This document shows, piece after piece, positions 40,567 to 53,599 of a stretch of 64,000 nucleotides of DNA (position 1 is the first letter of the stretch; each line of letters begins with the position of its first letter). Under the pieces are notes generated by a model, which ran no database searches, had not been told where the DNA came from, and was given only the letters and a program-made list of their open reading frames with translations. The position numbers and the translations under genes are program-made. The stretch comes from an uncultured Pelagibacteraceae bacterium (GTDB lineage Bacteria; Pseudomonadota; Alphaproteobacteria; Pelagibacterales; Pelagibacteraceae): assembly GCA_902604245.1 (NCBI GenBank), contig CACKXQ010000005.1:1-64000 (forward strand), given 5' to 3'.

Positions 40567-41888
40567 TAGATATTTAAAAATAATCTTCTAGGGTCTTCTA
40601 AATTTTCTTTAACAGTTTTTAAGAACGACACGGATTCCTTTCCATCAATAATTCTATGATCATATGACAAGGCCAAGTACATTATTGGTTTTATTTTTAT
40701 CTCACCATTATCATTTGCTGGCCTTTCAACAATATTATGCATACCTAATACACCTGATTGAGGAGGGTTTAATATTGGTGTTGAAAGCATTGAACCATAT
40801 ACACCTCCATTGCTAATTGTAAATGTACCTCCTTGTAAGTCCTCAATTGTTAAACTACCTGTGTTTGCTTTTTCAGATAATTTTTTTATTTCCTTTTCTA
40901 TTTCAGCAAATGACATCTCATCTGCATTTCTAAGCACTGGAACTACTAAACCTTTTTCTGTTCCAACAGCGAAACTAATATTATAATAATTCTTATAAAT
41001 TATGTCTTGATCTTCAATCTCAGCATTAATTGCTGGAAATAATTTTAGTCCAACGATACAAGCTTTAACAAAAAATGACATTAGACCTAGTTTTATTCCA
41101 TATCTGCTTTTGAAATCTTCTTGGTTATCTTTTCTCATTGACATAATCCCAGACATATCTACCTCGTTAAAAGTAGTTAACATTGCTGCATTTTCTTGAG
41201 CTTGTTTTAATCTTTTTGCAATCGTTTGTCTTAAACGAGTCATTTTAATTCTTTCTTCTTCACCGTATTGAATTCTTCTCTGGTTGGGTTGTGGGTTAGC
41301 TCCCATCATTGTAATTAGATCACCTTTTAAAATTCTTCCTGCTTTGCCTGTTCCTTTTACATTATCTAAGTTGATATTTTTTTCTGCAACCATTTTTCTA
41401 ACTGCAGGTGAAAGAATAATTGGTTGTTGTGGGGTTTCCTCTGTTTCTACTTCCTCAGTTAAAAGTAAAGGCTCTTCTTCTAATAGCACCATTGAATTAT
41501 CTTCAGTTAATACTAATGGTTCTTCTAACTTAGTTTGAGGTTTTTTTTCTATATCTAAATTAATTACATTGCTTTTCTGATCTCTAAATTCTTTCTCCTC
41601 ATTATCCTCAGGTTGTTTTTTGCTTTTGGGTTCATTATTAATATCAACATTCCCTTCAGAAATTGAACCTAATACAGCTCCAACTTCAACTGTATCCCCA
41701 TCTTTAAAACTAATTTCTGATAATGTCCCACTAATAGGGGACGGAACTTCTAAATTTACTTTATCAGTTTCCAGTTCAACTATTGCTTCATCCGCCTCAA
41801 CTGTTTCACCTTCTTTTTTCAACCATTTAGAAACTGTTGCCTCTGTAATACTTTCACCTAAAGTAGGTACTAAAATTTTTTCACTCAT
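40566..41888 (-). CDS. sucB: 2-oxoglutarate dehydrogenase E2, dihydrolipoyl succinyltransferase
   Basis: E2 of 440 residues. A single lipoyl domain (lipoyl lysine in [11 protein letters not shown] near residue 43), a long acidic linker, a peripheral subunit-binding domain ([16 protein letters not shown] then [12 protein letters not shown]) and a C-terminal catalytic domain with [13 protein letters not shown]. The linker contains the short repeat [10 protein letters not shown] / [10 protein letters not shown] instead of the usual Ala/Pro-rich sequence. It overlaps sucA by 4 bases. Confidence 0.97.
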   Translation of the reverse strand: MSEKILVPTLGESITEATVSKWLKKEGETVEADEAIVELETDKVNLEVPSPISGTLSEISFKDGDTVEVGAVLGSISEGNVDINNEPKSKKQPEDNEEKEFRDQKSNVINLDIEKKPQTKLEEPLVLTEDNSMVLLEEEPLLLTEEVETEETPQQPIILSPAVRKMVAEKNINLDNVKGTGKAGRILKGDLITMMGANPQPNQRRIQYGEEERIKMTRLRQTIAKRLKQAQENAAMLTTFNEVDMSGIMSMRKDNQEDFKSRYGIKLGLMSFFVKACIVGLKLFPAINAEIEDQDIIYKNYYNISFAVGTEKGLVVPVLRNADEMSFAEIEKEIKKLSEKANTGSLTIEDLQGGTFTISNGGVYGSMLSTPILNPPQSGVLGMHNIVERPANDNGEIKIKPIMYLALSYDHRIIDGKESVSFLKTVKENLEDPRRLFLNI

Positions 41889-44767
41889 TGATTAAATACT
41901 TCATTTATAATTTGTTGTTGCTCAAGTTGATGCCTTTTAGCATATCCAGTGGCTGGTGATGCATCAGGACTTCTTCCAATATAAGAAACTTTGTTATTTT
42001 TAGCTTTAATGGTATCCAATGTCCATTGTATATAATCTCTCACTGAAAACCATGCGCCCATATTTTTTGGCTCTTCCTGACACCAATAAAAATTAGCATT
42101 TTTAGCATATGGTTTAAGTTCTTTTACTAAGCTCTTTGCTGGAAAAGGATAAAGTTGCTCTATTCTAAACATAACCACATTATCTCTTTTTAACTTTTCT
42201 CTAGCATTTAAAAGATCGAAGTATACCTTTCCTGAACAAATTATAACTTTTTTTATTTCACTAGATTTTTTTAATTTAATAAAATTTTTAGATTGATCAC
42301 TTAATGCATGATCCCACATTATTCTATGAAACGATGTTTGCTTACCGAAATCATCGATGTTTGACACACAAAATTTGTTTCTTAACAAAGATTTAGGTGT
42401 CATGATTACAAGTGGTTTTCTAAAATCACGGTGTATTTGTCTACGTAAAGCATGAAAATAATTTGCTGGGGTTGTACAATTCATAACTTGGAGATTATCA
42501 TTTGCGCACAATTGTAAAAATCTTTCAAGTCTAGCTGATGAATGTTCTGGCCCTTGACCTTCATATCCATGAGGTAATAACATTACTAAACCTGATGCTC
42601 TTTGCCATTTTCTTTCACCAGATGCAATAAATTGATCAATTATAACTTGCGCACCATTAGCAAAATCACCAAATTGGGCTTCCCAAAGAGTAAGAGTATT
42701 TGGTTCTACTAAACTATACCCATATTCAAATCCTAAAACCGCAAGTTCTGACAAAAAACTATCAACAATTTCAAATTTTTTTTGATGTTTTGAAATGTTA
42801 TTCAATGGAATATATCTAGAGTTATTGGTTTGGTCTCTTAAAACTGAATGTCTCTGACTGAATGTTCCTCTTCCAGAATCTTGTCCTACAAATCGAACTG
42901 GAAAACCCTCATCTAATAATGAACCAAAAGCTAATGACTCAGCAGTAGACCAGTCAATATTTAAACCATCGTCGACTGATTTTTTTCTATTTTGCAAGAT
43001 TTTGCTAATAGTTTTGTGAATACTTATTTCAGATGGAACAATATTTATTTTATCTGAAATATTTTTAAGTATTTTTTCATCTGCTCCAGTAATTCCTCTT
43101 TTATCTTTCCCTTTTTTAGGTTTATAGCTAGACCATGCTCCTTCAAACCATTCAATTTTTGGATTATAATCTTTAGCTGTTTTAAATTGATCATCTAAAA
43201 GATCTTTAAATTTTTTAATTTGATCATTTAAACCTTCTTTAGATATTAAGTTTTCATTAACAAGCTTAGATCCATATATATTTGCTGTTGATTGATGTGA
43301 TCTAATTTTTTTATACATCAATGGTTGGGTGAATGATGGCTCATCTCCCTCATTATGTCCAAATCGTCTATAACAAACTAAGTCAATTACTACATCTCTA
43401 TTGAACTTTAATCTAAATTCAGTTGCAATTCTTGAGGCATAAACAACAGCTTCCGGGTCATCTCCATTGACATGGATGATAGGTGCATCAACCATTTTAG
43501 CAATATCTGATGGGTGAGGGGAAGATCTTGCAAACCTAGGGCTTGTGGTAAATCCTATTTGATTATTCACTATTATATGAATAGTTCCACCTGTATTGTG
43601 TCCTGGTAAACCTGACATTGCAAAACATTCGGCAACAATACCTTGTCCAGCAAAAGCAGCATCACCATGAATTAAAATCGGAATTACTTTATTTCTCTCA
43701 GTATCTTTATGAAAAAATTGTTTTGCTCTAGTCTGACCCAATACTACTGGATTAACTGCCTCCAAGTGCGAAGGATTGTCTGTTAAACTTACATGAACAG
43801 AATTTCCATCAAATTCTCTATCAGATGAGGCTCCCAAATGATATTTTACATCACCAGCACTATCTTCATCGGTATTATTTAATTCACCAGCAAATTCATT
43901 AAATATTCTTTTATAAGATTTTTGTAAAACGTTAGCTAAAACATTTAGTCTTCCTCTGTGAGACATTCCAATTTTAACCTCTTTAATCTTAGATTGACCA
44001 CCAATTTTTATAATTTGTTCTAAACCTGGAATTAAACTTTCACCACCATCTAAACCAAATCTTTTAGAACCAACATATTTAGTATGCAAAAATTTCTCAA
44101 ATCCTTCGGCTTGGATTAATTTGTTTAAAATTGCACTTTTACCATTTTCAGTAAATTTTAATGCATTGTCATCTTTTTCTACTCTATCCCTAAACCATTT
44201 TCTTTCAGTTGGATTGGATATGTGCATATATTCATAACCAATTGACCTACAATAAATTTTTCTAAGAATAGTTAAAATTTCTCTTATGTTAGAATACTCC
44301 TTATTTAAAACACCATCTAAGTAAATTTGCTTATCGTAATCTTCTTTATTAAAACCATAATTTTCTGGGTGTAATTCATCTAAATATTCACTTTCTCTAA
44401 TTTCAAGTGGATCTAGTTTAGAGAGTAGATGGCCTCTTTGTCTATAAGATCTAATGAGTGAAACAGCTCTTATTGAATTACTATTGCCATCTATTACATC
44501 AGTTTGATTAACTTGTAGACTGGATTCTTCTTTTTTAAATTCTATATTTTCTTTTATTTTTACTTTTTTTGGACTCCATGAGGGACCCTTTATTTCTCTA
44601 ACAATAGAGTCTAAATCTTCACTTATATCGAGAAAATACTCTTTCCAACCTTCTGGCAAACTAGGATCTTTATTTATAAACTTTACATACATTTGCTCAA
44701 TAAATGCATTATTTGATTTATTTAAAAATGAAGTTTTTTTGTACTCAAGATTTTTGGAAGCTGACAT
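41885..44767 (-). CDS. sucA: 2-oxoglutarate dehydrogenase E1
   Basis: Thiamine-diphosphate-dependent E1 of 960 residues decarboxylating 2-oxoglutarate. It has the N-terminal E2-binding region ([17 protein letters not shown]), [15 protein letters not shown], the ThDP motif from GDAAFAGQG to [11 protein letters not shown], and C-terminal [20 protein letters not shown]. The succinyl-CoA synthetase genes precede it by 35 bases. Confidence 0.98.
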   Translation of the reverse strand: MSASKNLEYKKTSFLNKSNNAFIEQMYVKFINKDPSLPEGWKEYFLDISEDLDSIVREIKGPSWSPKKVKIKENIEFKKEESSLQVNQTDVIDGNSNSIRAVSLIRSYRQRGHLLSKLDPLEIRESEYLDELHPENYGFNKEDYDKQIYLDGVLNKEYSNIREILTILRKIYCRSIGYEYMHISNPTERKWFRDRVEKDDNALKFTENGKSAILNKLIQAEGFEKFLHTKYVGSKRFGLDGGESLIPGLEQIIKIGGQSKIKEVKIGMSHRGRLNVLANVLQKSYKRIFNEFAGELNNTDEDSAGDVKYHLGASSDREFDGNSVHVSLTDNPSHLEAVNPVVLGQTRAKQFFHKDTERNKVIPILIHGDAAFAGQGIVAECFAMSGLPGHNTGGTIHIIVNNQIGFTTSPRFARSSPHPSDIAKMVDAPIIHVNGDDPEAVVYASRIATEFRLKFNRDVVIDLVCYRRFGHNEGDEPSFTQPLMYKKIRSHQSTANIYGSKLVNENLISKEGLNDQIKKFKDLLDDQFKTAKDYNPKIEWFEGAWSSYKPKKGKDKRGITGADEKILKNISDKINIVPSEISIHKTISKILQNRKKSVDDGLNIDWSTAESLAFGSLLDEGFPVRFVGQDSGRGTFSQRHSVLRDQTNNSRYIPLNNISKHQKKFEIVDSFLSELAVLGFEYGYSLVEPNTLTLWEAQFGDFANGAQVIIDQFIASGERKWQRASGLVMLLPHGYEGQGPEHSSARLERFLQLCANDNLQVMNCTTPANYFHALRRQIHRDFRKPLVIMTPKSLLRNKFCVSNIDDFGKQTSFHRIMWDHALSDQSKNFIKLKKSSEIKKVIICSGKVYFDLLNAREKLKRDNVVMFRIEQLYPFPAKSLVKELKPYAKNANFYWCQEEPKNMGAWFSVRDYIQWTLDTIKAKNNKVSYIGRSPDASPATGYAKRHQLEQQQIINEVFNQ

Positions 44768-44802
44768 ATTAATTATTTAAATATTATACAAACAAAATGT
44801 TA

Positions 44803-45678
44803 TCAATTAGACAATTTATTTAGTAGCGTTTTTCCAATATCAGAGGGAGAATTAGCAACAGTAATACCGCAATCTTGCATTTTTTTTATCTTTTCTTCGG
44901 CATTTCCTTTGCCACCTGAAATAATAGCACCGGCATGTCCCATTCTTCTCCCTGGTGGAGCAGTTACTCCAGCTATGAATCCAACAATTGGTTTTTTTAT
45001 TTTGTGATTTTTTACAAATTCTGCAGCCTCTTCCTCGGCAGTTCCACCTATTTCTCCAATCATTAGTATAGACTCTGTTTGATCATCATGTAAAAATAAA
45101 TCAAGGCAATCAATGAAATTAGTTCCATTAATTGGATCACCACCAATTCCTATACATGTTGATTGGCCAAGATTGTTCTCGGTTGTTTGAGCAACTGCCT
45201 CATAGGTTAGTGTTCCTGATCTAGATACGATTCCAACTGAACCTTTTTTATGAATATTACCTGGCATTATACCAATTTTACATTCATTAGGTGTAATTAT
45301 TCCTGGACAGTTTGGACCAATTAATCTGGATTTAGAATTTTGTAATTTTTTTTTTACTTTTAACATATCTAGAATTGGTATTCCTTCGCTAATACAAACA
45401 ATTAATTGAATAGATGCATCGATGGCTTCAATGATGGCTGATGAAGCAAACTTTGCGGGCACATATATCATTGTTGCATCAGCACCAGTGGCATCTTTTG
45501 CTTCTTTGACTGTGTTAAACACTGGTCTTTCTAAGTGAATTTGTCCACCTTTTTTTGGTGTTACGCCCCCAACTAAGTTTGTTCCATATTTAATAGATTG
45601 TTCAGAGTGAAAAGTACCATGGGATCCTGTAAAACCTTGGCAAATTACTTTTGTATTTTTATCAATTAGTACTGACAT
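44803..45678 (-). CDS. sucD: succinyl-CoA synthetase alpha subunit
   Basis: Alpha subunit of 291 residues with the CoA-binding N-terminus ([17 protein letters not shown]), [10 protein letters not shown] and the phosphohistidine loop [13 protein letters not shown]. It performs substrate-level phosphorylation in the TCA cycle with SucC. It overlaps sucC by one base. Confidence 0.98.
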   Translation of the reverse strand: MSVLIDKNTKVICQGFTGSHGTFHSEQSIKYGTNLVGGVTPKKGGQIHLERPVFNTVKEAKDATGADATMIYVPAKFASSAIIEAIDASIQLIVCISEGIPILDMLKVKKKLQNSKSRLIGPNCPGIITPNECKIGIMPGNIHKKGSVGIVSRSGTLTYEAVAQTTENNLGQSTCIGIGGDPINGTNFIDCLDLFLHDDQTESILMIGEIGGTAEEEAAEFVKNHKIKKPIVGFIAGVTAPPGRRMGHAGAIISGGKGNAEEKIKKMQDCGITVANSPSDIGKTLLNKLSN

Positions 45679-46838
45679 TATTTTATTGCCTCTACAACTT
45701 TTTTTGCAGCATCTGATAAGTCATTTGCAGATATGATTTTTAAACCAGAATTCCCTAATATCTTTTTTCCTTCTTCAAAGTTTGTTCCTGCTAATCTTAC
45801 TACTAACGGAACTTCAATTTTAATTTCTTTTGCTGCATCTACAACACCTTGGGCAAGTACATCACATCTCATAATTCCACCAAAAATATTTATCAATATT
45901 CCTTTAACATTTTTATCTGATAAAATAATTTTGAATGCAGCAGAAACTTTTTCTTTTGATGCTCCACCTCCTACATCTAAAAAGTTTGCAGGCTCTTCAC
46001 CATAAAGCTTTATGATATCCATTGTAGCCATTGCTAATCCTGCACCGTTTACCATACATCCTATACTTCCATCTAATTTTATATATGCCAAGTCATGTTT
46101 GCTTGCGTCAATTTCAGTTGCTTCTTCCTCATTATAGTCTCTTAATTCTTGAATCTCAGGATGTTTAAATAATGCATTTTCATCAAATGTCATTTTTGCA
46201 TCAAGACAAACTACTTTATTTTCTTTCGTTAAAATAAGTGGGTTAATTTCTACTAAATTTGCATCATTTTCTATGAACAATTTATAAATTGCTTTTATTA
46301 AGCTTATAGCTTCTGAAATAGAATTATCTTCTAATTTAAAAACCTTAATAATTTTCTTACAATCGACCTCGGAAATTTCTTGGTTAAAATCGACTTTAGT
46401 TGTTAAGATTTTTTCAGGTGTATTTTGGGCAACTTCTTCAATATTCATTCCTCCTTGATCACTTGAAATAAATGCAATTTTTGAACTTGATCTATCAACT
46501 AGGCAAGAAAGATAAAATTCTTTACTAATATTAGATACCTCCTCAACGTATAGTCTTTTTACTTCTCTACCTAAAGGTCCTGTTTGATGAGTAATTAGTT
46601 TTTTTCCAAGCAAAACATTTGCTTCTTTTTCTAAATTTTCTAAATTATCAACAATTTTTACTCCACCAGCCTTACCTCTTCCACCAGCATGAATTTGAGC
46701 TTTAAGAACATACTTATCAGTTTTCAATTCTTTAGTTTTTTGCAAAAGATCGGATACATTAAATGCAAATACTCCCTCGGGTACATTCGCTCCATACTTT
46801 TTTAGAATTTGTTTTGCTTGGTGCTCGTGAATATTCAT
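45678..46838 (-). CDS. sucC: succinyl-CoA synthetase beta subunit
   Basis: Beta subunit of 386 residues with ATP-grasp domain ([36 protein letters not shown]) and the C-terminal ligase part ([28 protein letters not shown]). It abuts mdh without a spacer. Confidence 0.98.
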   Translation of the reverse strand: MNIHEHQAKQILKKYGANVPEGVFAFNVSDLLQKTKELKTDKYVLKAQIHAGGRGKAGGVKIVDNLENLEKEANVLLGKKLITHQTGPLGREVKRLYVEEVSNISKEFYLSCLVDRSSSKIAFISSDQGGMNIEEVAQNTPEKILTTKVDFNQEISEVDCKKIIKVFKLEDNSISEAISLIKAIYKLFIENDANLVEINPLILTKENKVVCLDAKMTFDENALFKHPEIQELRDYNEEEATEIDASKHDLAYIKLDGSIGCMVNGAGLAMATMDIIKLYGEEPANFLDVGGGASKEKVSAAFKIILSDKNVKGILINIFGGIMRCDVLAQGVVDAAKEIKIEVPLVVRLAGTNFEEGKKILGNSGLKIISANDLSDAAKKVVEAIK

Positions 46839-47807
<969 letters not shown>

Positions 47808-49301
47808 TTATTCCATAGTTGGCATAATAAATTCAGGATTTGACCTTATGCCTGAAGGCCATCTAGAGGTAATAGTTTTCAATTTTGTATAAAATTTAAT
47901 TCCTTCCATGCCATGCATCCCGCTATCTCCAAACAATGATCTTTTCCATCCACCAAAACTATGAAATGCCATAGGAACTGGTATTGGAACATTTATTCCA
48001 ACCATTCCAACTTGGATTTTACTTGCAAAAGTTCTTCCTGCATCACCATCTCTAGTATAAATACTCACACCGTTTCCGTACTCATGCTCGTTGATCATTT
48101 TGGTTGCTTCTTCAAAAGTTTTTACTCTAACCACTGACAGAACTGGACCAAAAATCTCTTCTTTATAAATTCTCATATCAGTAGTTACGTGATCAAACAA
48201 ACACCCACCTATATAAAAACCATTTTCATACCCTTGAAGTTTTAAATCTCTACCATCAAGAACTAACTTAGCTCCCTCTTCAACTCCTAAATCAACATAT
48301 CCTTTTACTTTTTCTAAATGTTGTTTTGTAACAAGAGGACCCATCTCTGAGGATTTATCCATACCAGGACCAATTTTTAATGCTTCAGCTTTTTTTACTA
48401 ACCTAGACACTAACTCATCACCAATATCACCAACTGCTACAGCAACAGATTGAGCCATACATCTTTCACCTGCAGAACCATATGCAGCACCCATTAGACC
48501 ATTTACAGCTCCTTCTAAATCGCAATCAGGCATCACTACTAAATGATTTTTAGCTCCCCCTAATGCTTGAACTCTTTTTTCATTTTTAGCAGCATTCTCA
48601 TATATATATTTAGCTATAGGTGTTGATCCAACAAAACTTACAGCTTTAATATCATTGTTTGTAAGTATAGCGTCTACAACTTCTTTATCTCCATTAACGA
48701 CGTTAAAAACTCCATCAGGAAGACCAGCTTCGTGAAGTAATTCTGCTAATCTCATTGGGCAAGACGGATCTTTTTCAGATGGTTTCAGAATAAAAGTATT
48801 TCCACATGCAATAGCTAATGGAAACATCCACATTGGAACCATTGCAGGAAAATTAAAAGGTGTTATTCCAGCAGCTACACCTAAAGGCTGTCGCATGGAA
48901 TAACTATCAACATTTGTCCCAACATTCTCAGAAAATTCACCTTTAAGCACATGAGGAATTCCACATGCAAACTCAACAACTTCCAATCCTCTTATTAATG
49001 ATCCTTTTGCATCCTCATAAACTTTTCCATGTTCAGAGACAATCAACTTTGTTAATTCATCAAAATTTTTTTCTATAAGTTCTTTAAACTTAAACATAAT
49101 CCTAGCTCTCTGAAGCGCAGGCTTAAGTGACCATGTCTCAAAGGCTTTCTTAGCAATTTCAACTGTTTTATCTAAATCTGATTTACTAGCTAAAATAACT
49201 TCCGATTCTTGCTCTCCAGTAGCTGGGTTAAAAACTTGTCCTTTTCTTTGTGAAGTACCATCTATTACTTTTCCACCAACGAAATGTTTGATTATATTCA
49301 T
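47808..49301 (-). CDS. mmsA: methylmalonate-semialdehyde dehydrogenase (CoA-acylating)
   Basis: Aldehyde-dehydrogenase-superfamily enzyme of 497 residues. The catalytic cysteine is in AGERCMAQSVAV, and ITPFNFPAMVPMWMFPLAIA, FVGSTPIAKYIY and the C-terminal PMAFHSFGGWKRSLFGD are typical of MmsA. It turns methylmalonate or malonate semialdehyde into propionyl- or acetyl-CoA, in valine, inositol, beta-alanine and acrylate-related catabolism. Its position between sdhB and mdh is unusual and delivers its CoA product beside the TCA genes. Confidence 0.93.
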   Translation of the reverse strand: MNIIKHFVGGKVIDGTSQRKGQVFNPATGEQESEVILASKSDLDKTVEIAKKAFETWSLKPALQRARIMFKFKELIEKNFDELTKLIVSEHGKVYEDAKGSLIRGLEVVEFACGIPHVLKGEFSENVGTNVDSYSMRQPLGVAAGITPFNFPAMVPMWMFPLAIACGNTFILKPSEKDPSCPMRLAELLHEAGLPDGVFNVVNGDKEVVDAILTNNDIKAVSFVGSTPIAKYIYENAAKNEKRVQALGGAKNHLVVMPDCDLEGAVNGLMGAAYGSAGERCMAQSVAVAVGDIGDELVSRLVKKAEALKIGPGMDKSSEMGPLVTKQHLEKVKGYVDLGVEEGAKLVLDGRDLKLQGYENGFYIGGCLFDHVTTDMRIYKEEIFGPVLSVVRVKTFEEATKMINEHEYGNGVSIYTRDGDAGRTFASKIQVGMVGINVPIPVPMAFHSFGGWKRSLFGDSGMHGMEGIKFYTKLKTITSRWPSGIRSNPEFIMPTME

Positions 49302-49325
49302 GAGTGAAATTATTTAATTAAGTAA

Positions 49326-50096
49326 TTAGGCCGTTGCAAGCATTTTCTTTATCTCTGCAATAGCTTTTGCAGGATTCAAGCCCTTTGGGCAAGCATTTGT
49401 ACAATTTAAGATGGTATGGCATCTATAAAGTTTGAGTTCGTCAGCTACTTTTTTAAGTCTTTCTTTTCTATCTTCATCTCTGCTATCAATTATCCACCTA
49501 TAAGCCTGAAGTAATACAGCTGGACCTAAATATTTTTCACCATTCCACCAATAACTTGGACAAGACGTTGAACAACATGCACACATAATACATTCATATA
49601 ATCCGTCTAATTTTGCTCTGTCATTTTTAGATTGGATATTCTCTTTATCACTTACTTTTGAGGTTTTTAACCAAGGTTCAACAGACTCATATTGTTTATA
49701 TAATGTGCTTAAATCACCAATTAAATCTTTTAAGACTTTTAGATGTGGTAAAGGATAAATATCAATATCTCCATCCAGTTCAGAATGGGACTTAGTACAC
49801 GCTAAACCATTTTTTCCATTCATATTCATCGCACAAGATCCACAAACTCCATGGGCACAAGATCTTCTATAAGCTATAGAAGGATCTATTTCATTTTTTA
49901 TTTTGTTTAAAACATCAAGGACTTTAGACGAACAGTTATCCATATCAACCTCATAGGTATCAAGTCTTGGATTTTCATTTTTAGATGGATCCCATCTATA
50001 AATATTTATTTTTCTAATATTTTTTGAACCTGTTTTATCTTTATAATATTTACCTTTTTCTACCTTTGAGTTTGTAGGTAAATTTAATTGAACCAT
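49326..50096 (-). CDS. sdhB: succinate dehydrogenase iron-sulfur subunit
   Basis: SdhB of 256 residues holds three clusters: [2Fe-2S] in CAHGVCGSC plus a later Cys, [4Fe-4S] in [12 protein letters not shown] and [3Fe-4S] in [14 protein letters not shown]. It passes electrons from the SdhA flavin to membrane quinone. It overlaps sdhA by one base. Confidence 0.98.
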   Translation of the reverse strand: MVQLNLPTNSKVEKGKYYKDKTGSKNIRKINIYRWDPSKNENPRLDTYEVDMDNCSSKVLDVLNKIKNEIDPSIAYRRSCAHGVCGSCAMNMNGKNGLACTKSHSELDGDIDIYPLPHLKVLKDLIGDLSTLYKQYESVEPWLKTSKVSDKENIQSKNDRAKLDGLYECIMCACCSTSCPSYWWNGEKYLGPAVLLQAYRWIIDSRDEDRKERLKKVADELKLYRCHTILNCTNACPKGLNPAKAIAEIKKMLATA

Positions 50097-51871
50097 TAAT
50101 ATACTCTTTCCTGTGGAGGAAAATATTGTACATCATTTGTAAGTGTTGATCTATGAACAGGTCTGTAATTAATTTTAGTTTTTGAACCATTACACCAAGA
50201 CAGAGTGTGTTGCATATAATTCTCATCATCTCTCTTTGGAAAATCTTCTCTTGCATGAGCTCCTCTACTTTCTTTTCTATGATACGCAGAGTCCATTGTA
50301 GTTATTGCTTGTCTTATTAAGTTGTCAAATTCTAGTGTTTCAACTAAATCTGTATTAAAGATTAATGACTTATCTTTTACAGAAAGAGAGTCCATCCCAT
50401 CATAAGGTTTTCTAATTTCATCAACGCCTTCCTTTAATGTTTTCTCAGTTCTAAATACAGCACACTTTGATTGCATTGTCTTTTGCATTGAAAGTCTTAG
50501 TTCAGATGTTGGATTTGAACCTTCTGAGTTTCTTAATTTGTCAAATCTATCTAAACATCTATCCGTTTCGTTTTTATTAATTTCGTCGTGTTTCAATCCG
50601 GGTTTTACTAGCTCTGCTGCTCTTTTCGCTGCAGCTCTTCCAAAAACTACTAAATCTATTAATGAATTTGAACCTAATCTATTTGCACCGTGGACAGAAA
50701 CACATGCTGCTTCTCCAATAGCCATTAACCCAGGTACAGTTTTTTCAGATCCATTTAATGTAAGAACCTCTGCTTTATAATTTGTTGGTATTCCACCCAT
50801 ATTATAATGCACTGTAGGTACTACCGGTATAGGCTCCTTAGTTACATCAACGTTTGCAAATAATTTCGATGCTTCTGAAATTCCTGGAAGCCTCTCTTCT
50901 ATAACTTTTGGATCCAAATGATCAATATGAAGATGAACGTGATCTTGTTCTTTTCCTATACCTCTACCTTCGTTAATTTCTAATGCAATTGATCTACTCA
51001 CGACATCTCTAGATGCTAAATCTTTAGCTTTAGGAGCATAACGCTCCATAAATCTTTCTCCTTTTGAATTTACCAGATATCCACCTTCTCCTCTCACACC
51101 CTCAGAAATTAATGTTCCATGACCATATATTCCTGTTGGATGAAATTGTACAAATTCCATATCTTGTAATGGTAATCCAGCTCTTAAAGCCATAGCATTT
51201 CCATCTCCAGTGCACGTATGAGCTGAAGTAGCTGAGTAATACACTTTTCCATAACCCCCTGTTGCTATAATTGTTGTATGTGACTTAAATCTGTGAATTG
51301 TTCCATCGTTTAGGTTCCAAGCAATTATACCTTTGCATGCTCCATCTTTCATAATTAAGTCTAATGCAAAGTACTCTATAAAAAATTCAGTGTTATGCTT
51401 TAAAGCTTGTCCATACAATGTGTGAAGTATTGCATGTCCAGTTCTATCTGCTGCTGCACAAGTTCTTTGAACTGTTTCATTTCCATAGTTTTTTGTCATG
51501 CCACCAAAAGGTCTTTGATAAATTTTGCCATCATCTGTTCGACTAAATGGAACACCATACTTTTCTAATTCTAGAACAGCAGCTGGTGCTTCCTTACATA
51601 AATATTCTATAGAGTCCTGGTCTCCTAACCAATCAGCACCTTTAACAGTGTCGTACATATGCCATCTCCAATCATCTTCACCCATATTTCCAAGTGCTGC
51701 TGAAATACCACCTTGTGCTGCGGAGGTGTGGCTTCTGGTTGGGAACACTTTAGAGACACATGCAGTTTTTAATCCAGCTTCACTTAATCCTACAGCTGCT
51801 CTTAGCCCAGAACCACCTGCACCTAGAACAACAACATCATATTCATGATCAATAATTTTGTATGCACTCAT
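50096..51871 (-). CDS. sdhA: succinate dehydrogenase flavoprotein subunit
   Basis: SdhA of 591 residues with the FAD motif [17 protein letters not shown], the FAD-linking histidine in [10 protein letters not shown], the active-site [11 protein letters not shown] and RGEGGYLVN, and C-terminal [16 protein letters not shown]. It oxidises succinate to fumarate in the TCA cycle and lies 2 bases after sdhD. Confidence 0.99.
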   Translation of the reverse strand: MSAYKIIDHEYDVVVLGAGGSGLRAAVGLSEAGLKTACVSKVFPTRSHTSAAQGGISAALGNMGEDDWRWHMYDTVKGADWLGDQDSIEYLCKEAPAAVLELEKYGVPFSRTDDGKIYQRPFGGMTKNYGNETVQRTCAAADRTGHAILHTLYGQALKHNTEFFIEYFALDLIMKDGACKGIIAWNLNDGTIHRFKSHTTIIATGGYGKVYYSATSAHTCTGDGNAMALRAGLPLQDMEFVQFHPTGIYGHGTLISEGVRGEGGYLVNSKGERFMERYAPKAKDLASRDVVSRSIALEINEGRGIGKEQDHVHLHIDHLDPKVIEERLPGISEASKLFANVDVTKEPIPVVPTVHYNMGGIPTNYKAEVLTLNGSEKTVPGLMAIGEAACVSVHGANRLGSNSLIDLVVFGRAAAKRAAELVKPGLKHDEINKNETDRCLDRFDKLRNSEGSNPTSELRLSMQKTMQSKCAVFRTEKTLKEGVDEIRKPYDGMDSLSVKDKSLIFNTDLVETLEFDNLIRQAITTMDSAYHRKESRGAHAREDFPKRDDENYMQHTLSWCNGSKTKINYRPVHRSTLTNDVQYFPPQERVY

Positions 51872-51873
51872 AA

Positions 51874-52197
51874 CTATAAACTAAATATTAAGATAATGAT
51901 TAATAATGGAAATACTATAGCAAAGATATTTAAAGATTTATTTGCGGCATTTTTGATTTTTTGATCTTCGATATAGTCCTCAAAAACCTCACTAATACTT
52001 AGTGCAGAGAAAAAATATGCAATAATCAAAAAAAGACTTAACAAAAACTTTGAAGGTTGAGAAGACACAAACAGTAATACCTGTTCAAAGCCTTTATCGT
52101 AAATAGAAGCTAGATTAATCGCAAACCATAGCATTAATGGCACTAATATTGCTGAACTTACTTTTAAGAACAACCATTTTTTTGTAACTGATCCCAT
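51874..52197 (-). CDS. sdhD: succinate dehydrogenase membrane anchor subunit D
   Basis: Short membrane protein of 107 residues with three hydrophobic helices (about 14-34, 48-70 and 88-107). SdhD anchors the enzyme and helps bind quinone and heme b. Sequence conservation is low; assignment follows from length, topology and its place between sdhC and sdhA, sharing a base with sdhC. Confidence 0.92.
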   Translation of the reverse strand: MGSVTKKWLFLKVSSAILVPLMLWFAINLASIYDKGFEQVLLFVSSQPSKFLLSLFLIIAYFFSALSISEVFEDYIEDQKIKNAANKSLNIFAIVFPLLIIILIFSL

Positions 52198-52580
52198 TAA
52201 ATTAAAACTCTTCCAATAATAAAGATTATTACAGTAAGTGGAAATGATCCAATTAGCACGATTAGTCCTGTTATTTTTGTAGTTTTTTGCTCAAAACCAT
52301 AACCTAAATCCATAAACAAATGTCTTATTTCACTAAGCATTTGAAATGAAAAAGACCAAATAATTCCAAGACAAAAAAATTTGCCTAAAAAAGATGATAA
52401 GAACAAATTAATATTCTGATAACTCTGTTCACCTAATAATAAAGAAGCTATCCATATGCCTATTAAAGTTATAGTGAAAAAGTTTATTATACCAGTTATT
52501 CTGTGTGAAATTGAAACCAGTGAGGAGATGTGCCAATTATAAATTTGTATATGTGGCGATATCGGATTTTTATTTTCCAT
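52197..52580 (-). CDS. sdhC: succinate dehydrogenase cytochrome b556 subunit
   Basis: SdhC of 127 residues with three membrane helices. The N-terminal SPHIQIYNWHISSLVSISHRITG contains the family serine/arginine quinone-site residues, and the heme-ligand histidine lies in EIRHLFMDLG. It overlaps the end of asd by 11 bases. Confidence 0.96.
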   Translation of the reverse strand: MENKNPISPHIQIYNWHISSLVSISHRITGIINFFTITLIGIWIASLLLGEQSYQNINLFLSSFLGKFFCLGIIWSFSFQMLSEIRHLFMDLGYGFEQKTTKITGLIVLIGSFPLTVIIFIIGRVLI

Positions 52581-53580
52581 AAAAATCTTTTTCTAATAAA
52601 GCCTCAGCAATTTCAACTGCATTAAGTGCAGCACCTTTTAATAAGTTATCAGACACGACCCACAAATTAATTGAATTTGGTTGAGAAGAGTCCTCACGAA
52701 TTCTTGATATGAATGTTTCAAATTTGTCTTCAGCTTCAACAGGCGTAATGTATCCTCCATCTTTTTGCTCATCAACTACCTTGCATCCTGGTGATGATGA
52801 TAAGACATTTCTTATTTCTTCTAAGTCATGTTTTTTGTTAAATTCAACATTCACACTTATGGAGTGAGAAACAAGAACAGGGATTCTTACACAAGTAGAT
52901 GTTATATTAATTTTACTATCTAAAATTTTTTTTACCTCATCATGATTTTTTTGCTCTTCTTTTGTGCTTCCATTTTCAAGAAAACTATCAATATGTGGTA
53001 TAGCATTAAAAGCAATTTGCTTAGTAAAATTTTTTGACTCAACACCTTTATTTTCCAAGACTTCTTTGGTTTGGGATATAAGTTCATCCATTCCTGCCTT
53101 ACCTGCTCCTGACACAGATTGATAAGTTGATGCAACTATTCTTTTTACATTATACAAATCATGTAATGGTTTGAGAGCTACAACTATTGGTATTACTGAA
53201 CAATTAGCATTTGCAATAATATTCTTATTTTTAAATTTAGGTAATTCTTTAGAATTTACCTCTGGAACAATTAAAGGAATTTCTGGATCTTTTCTAAAGA
53301 ATTTTGAATTATCTATTACAATTGTTTTTTCTGCTGCGATCGGTGCCCATTTTTCAGCAATTGAAGAACCAGCTGCAAAAAAAGCAATTTTTACTTTTGA
53401 GAAATCAAATTGTTCTAAATTACTAACAGTATGCTCTTTTCCTAAAAAATTAATTTTTTTTCCTTCACTATTTGAAGACGCAACTAAGTAAGCCTCTGTT
53501 ATTGGAAAGTTTTTTTTTTCCAAAACTTCTATTAATTTTCTACCTACGTTTCCTGTCGCTCCTACTATTGCTATATTCAT
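52570..53580 (-). CDS. asd: aspartate-semialdehyde dehydrogenase
   Basis: Asd of 336 residues makes aspartate semialdehyde for lysine/DAP, threonine and methionine synthesis. NADP motif GATGNVGRKLIE, catalytic C127 in NANCSVIP, and VSGAGKAGMDEL in the catalytic domain. The usual NPNCST reads NANCSV here. In many alphaproteobacteria asd follows leuB; here three dmd genes come between. Confidence 0.96.
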   Translation of the reverse strand: MNIAIVGATGNVGRKLIEVLEKKNFPITEAYLVASSNSEGKKINFLGKEHTVSNLEQFDFSKVKIAFFAAGSSIAEKWAPIAAEKTIVIDNSKFFRKDPEIPLIVPEVNSKELPKFKNKNIIANANCSVIPIVVALKPLHDLYNVKRIVASTYQSVSGAGKAGMDELISQTKEVLENKGVESKNFTKQIAFNAIPHIDSFLENGSTKEEQKNHDEVKKILDSKINITSTCVRIPVLVSHSISVNVEFNKKHDLEEIRNVLSSSPGCKVVDEQKDGGYITPVEAEDKFETFISRIREDSSQPNSINLWVVSDNLLKGAALNAVEIAEALLEKDFYGK

Positions 53581-53599
53581 GATATTTTAAAGTTTTATA

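Noticed and set aside
41284-41895. Plus-strand open frames opposite sucB, and similar ones opposite asd, dmdB, sdhA and atpA
   Set aside because: They lack any family motif, have Ser/Pro/Phe-rich composition typical of antisense frames, and lie wholly inside well-supported genes.
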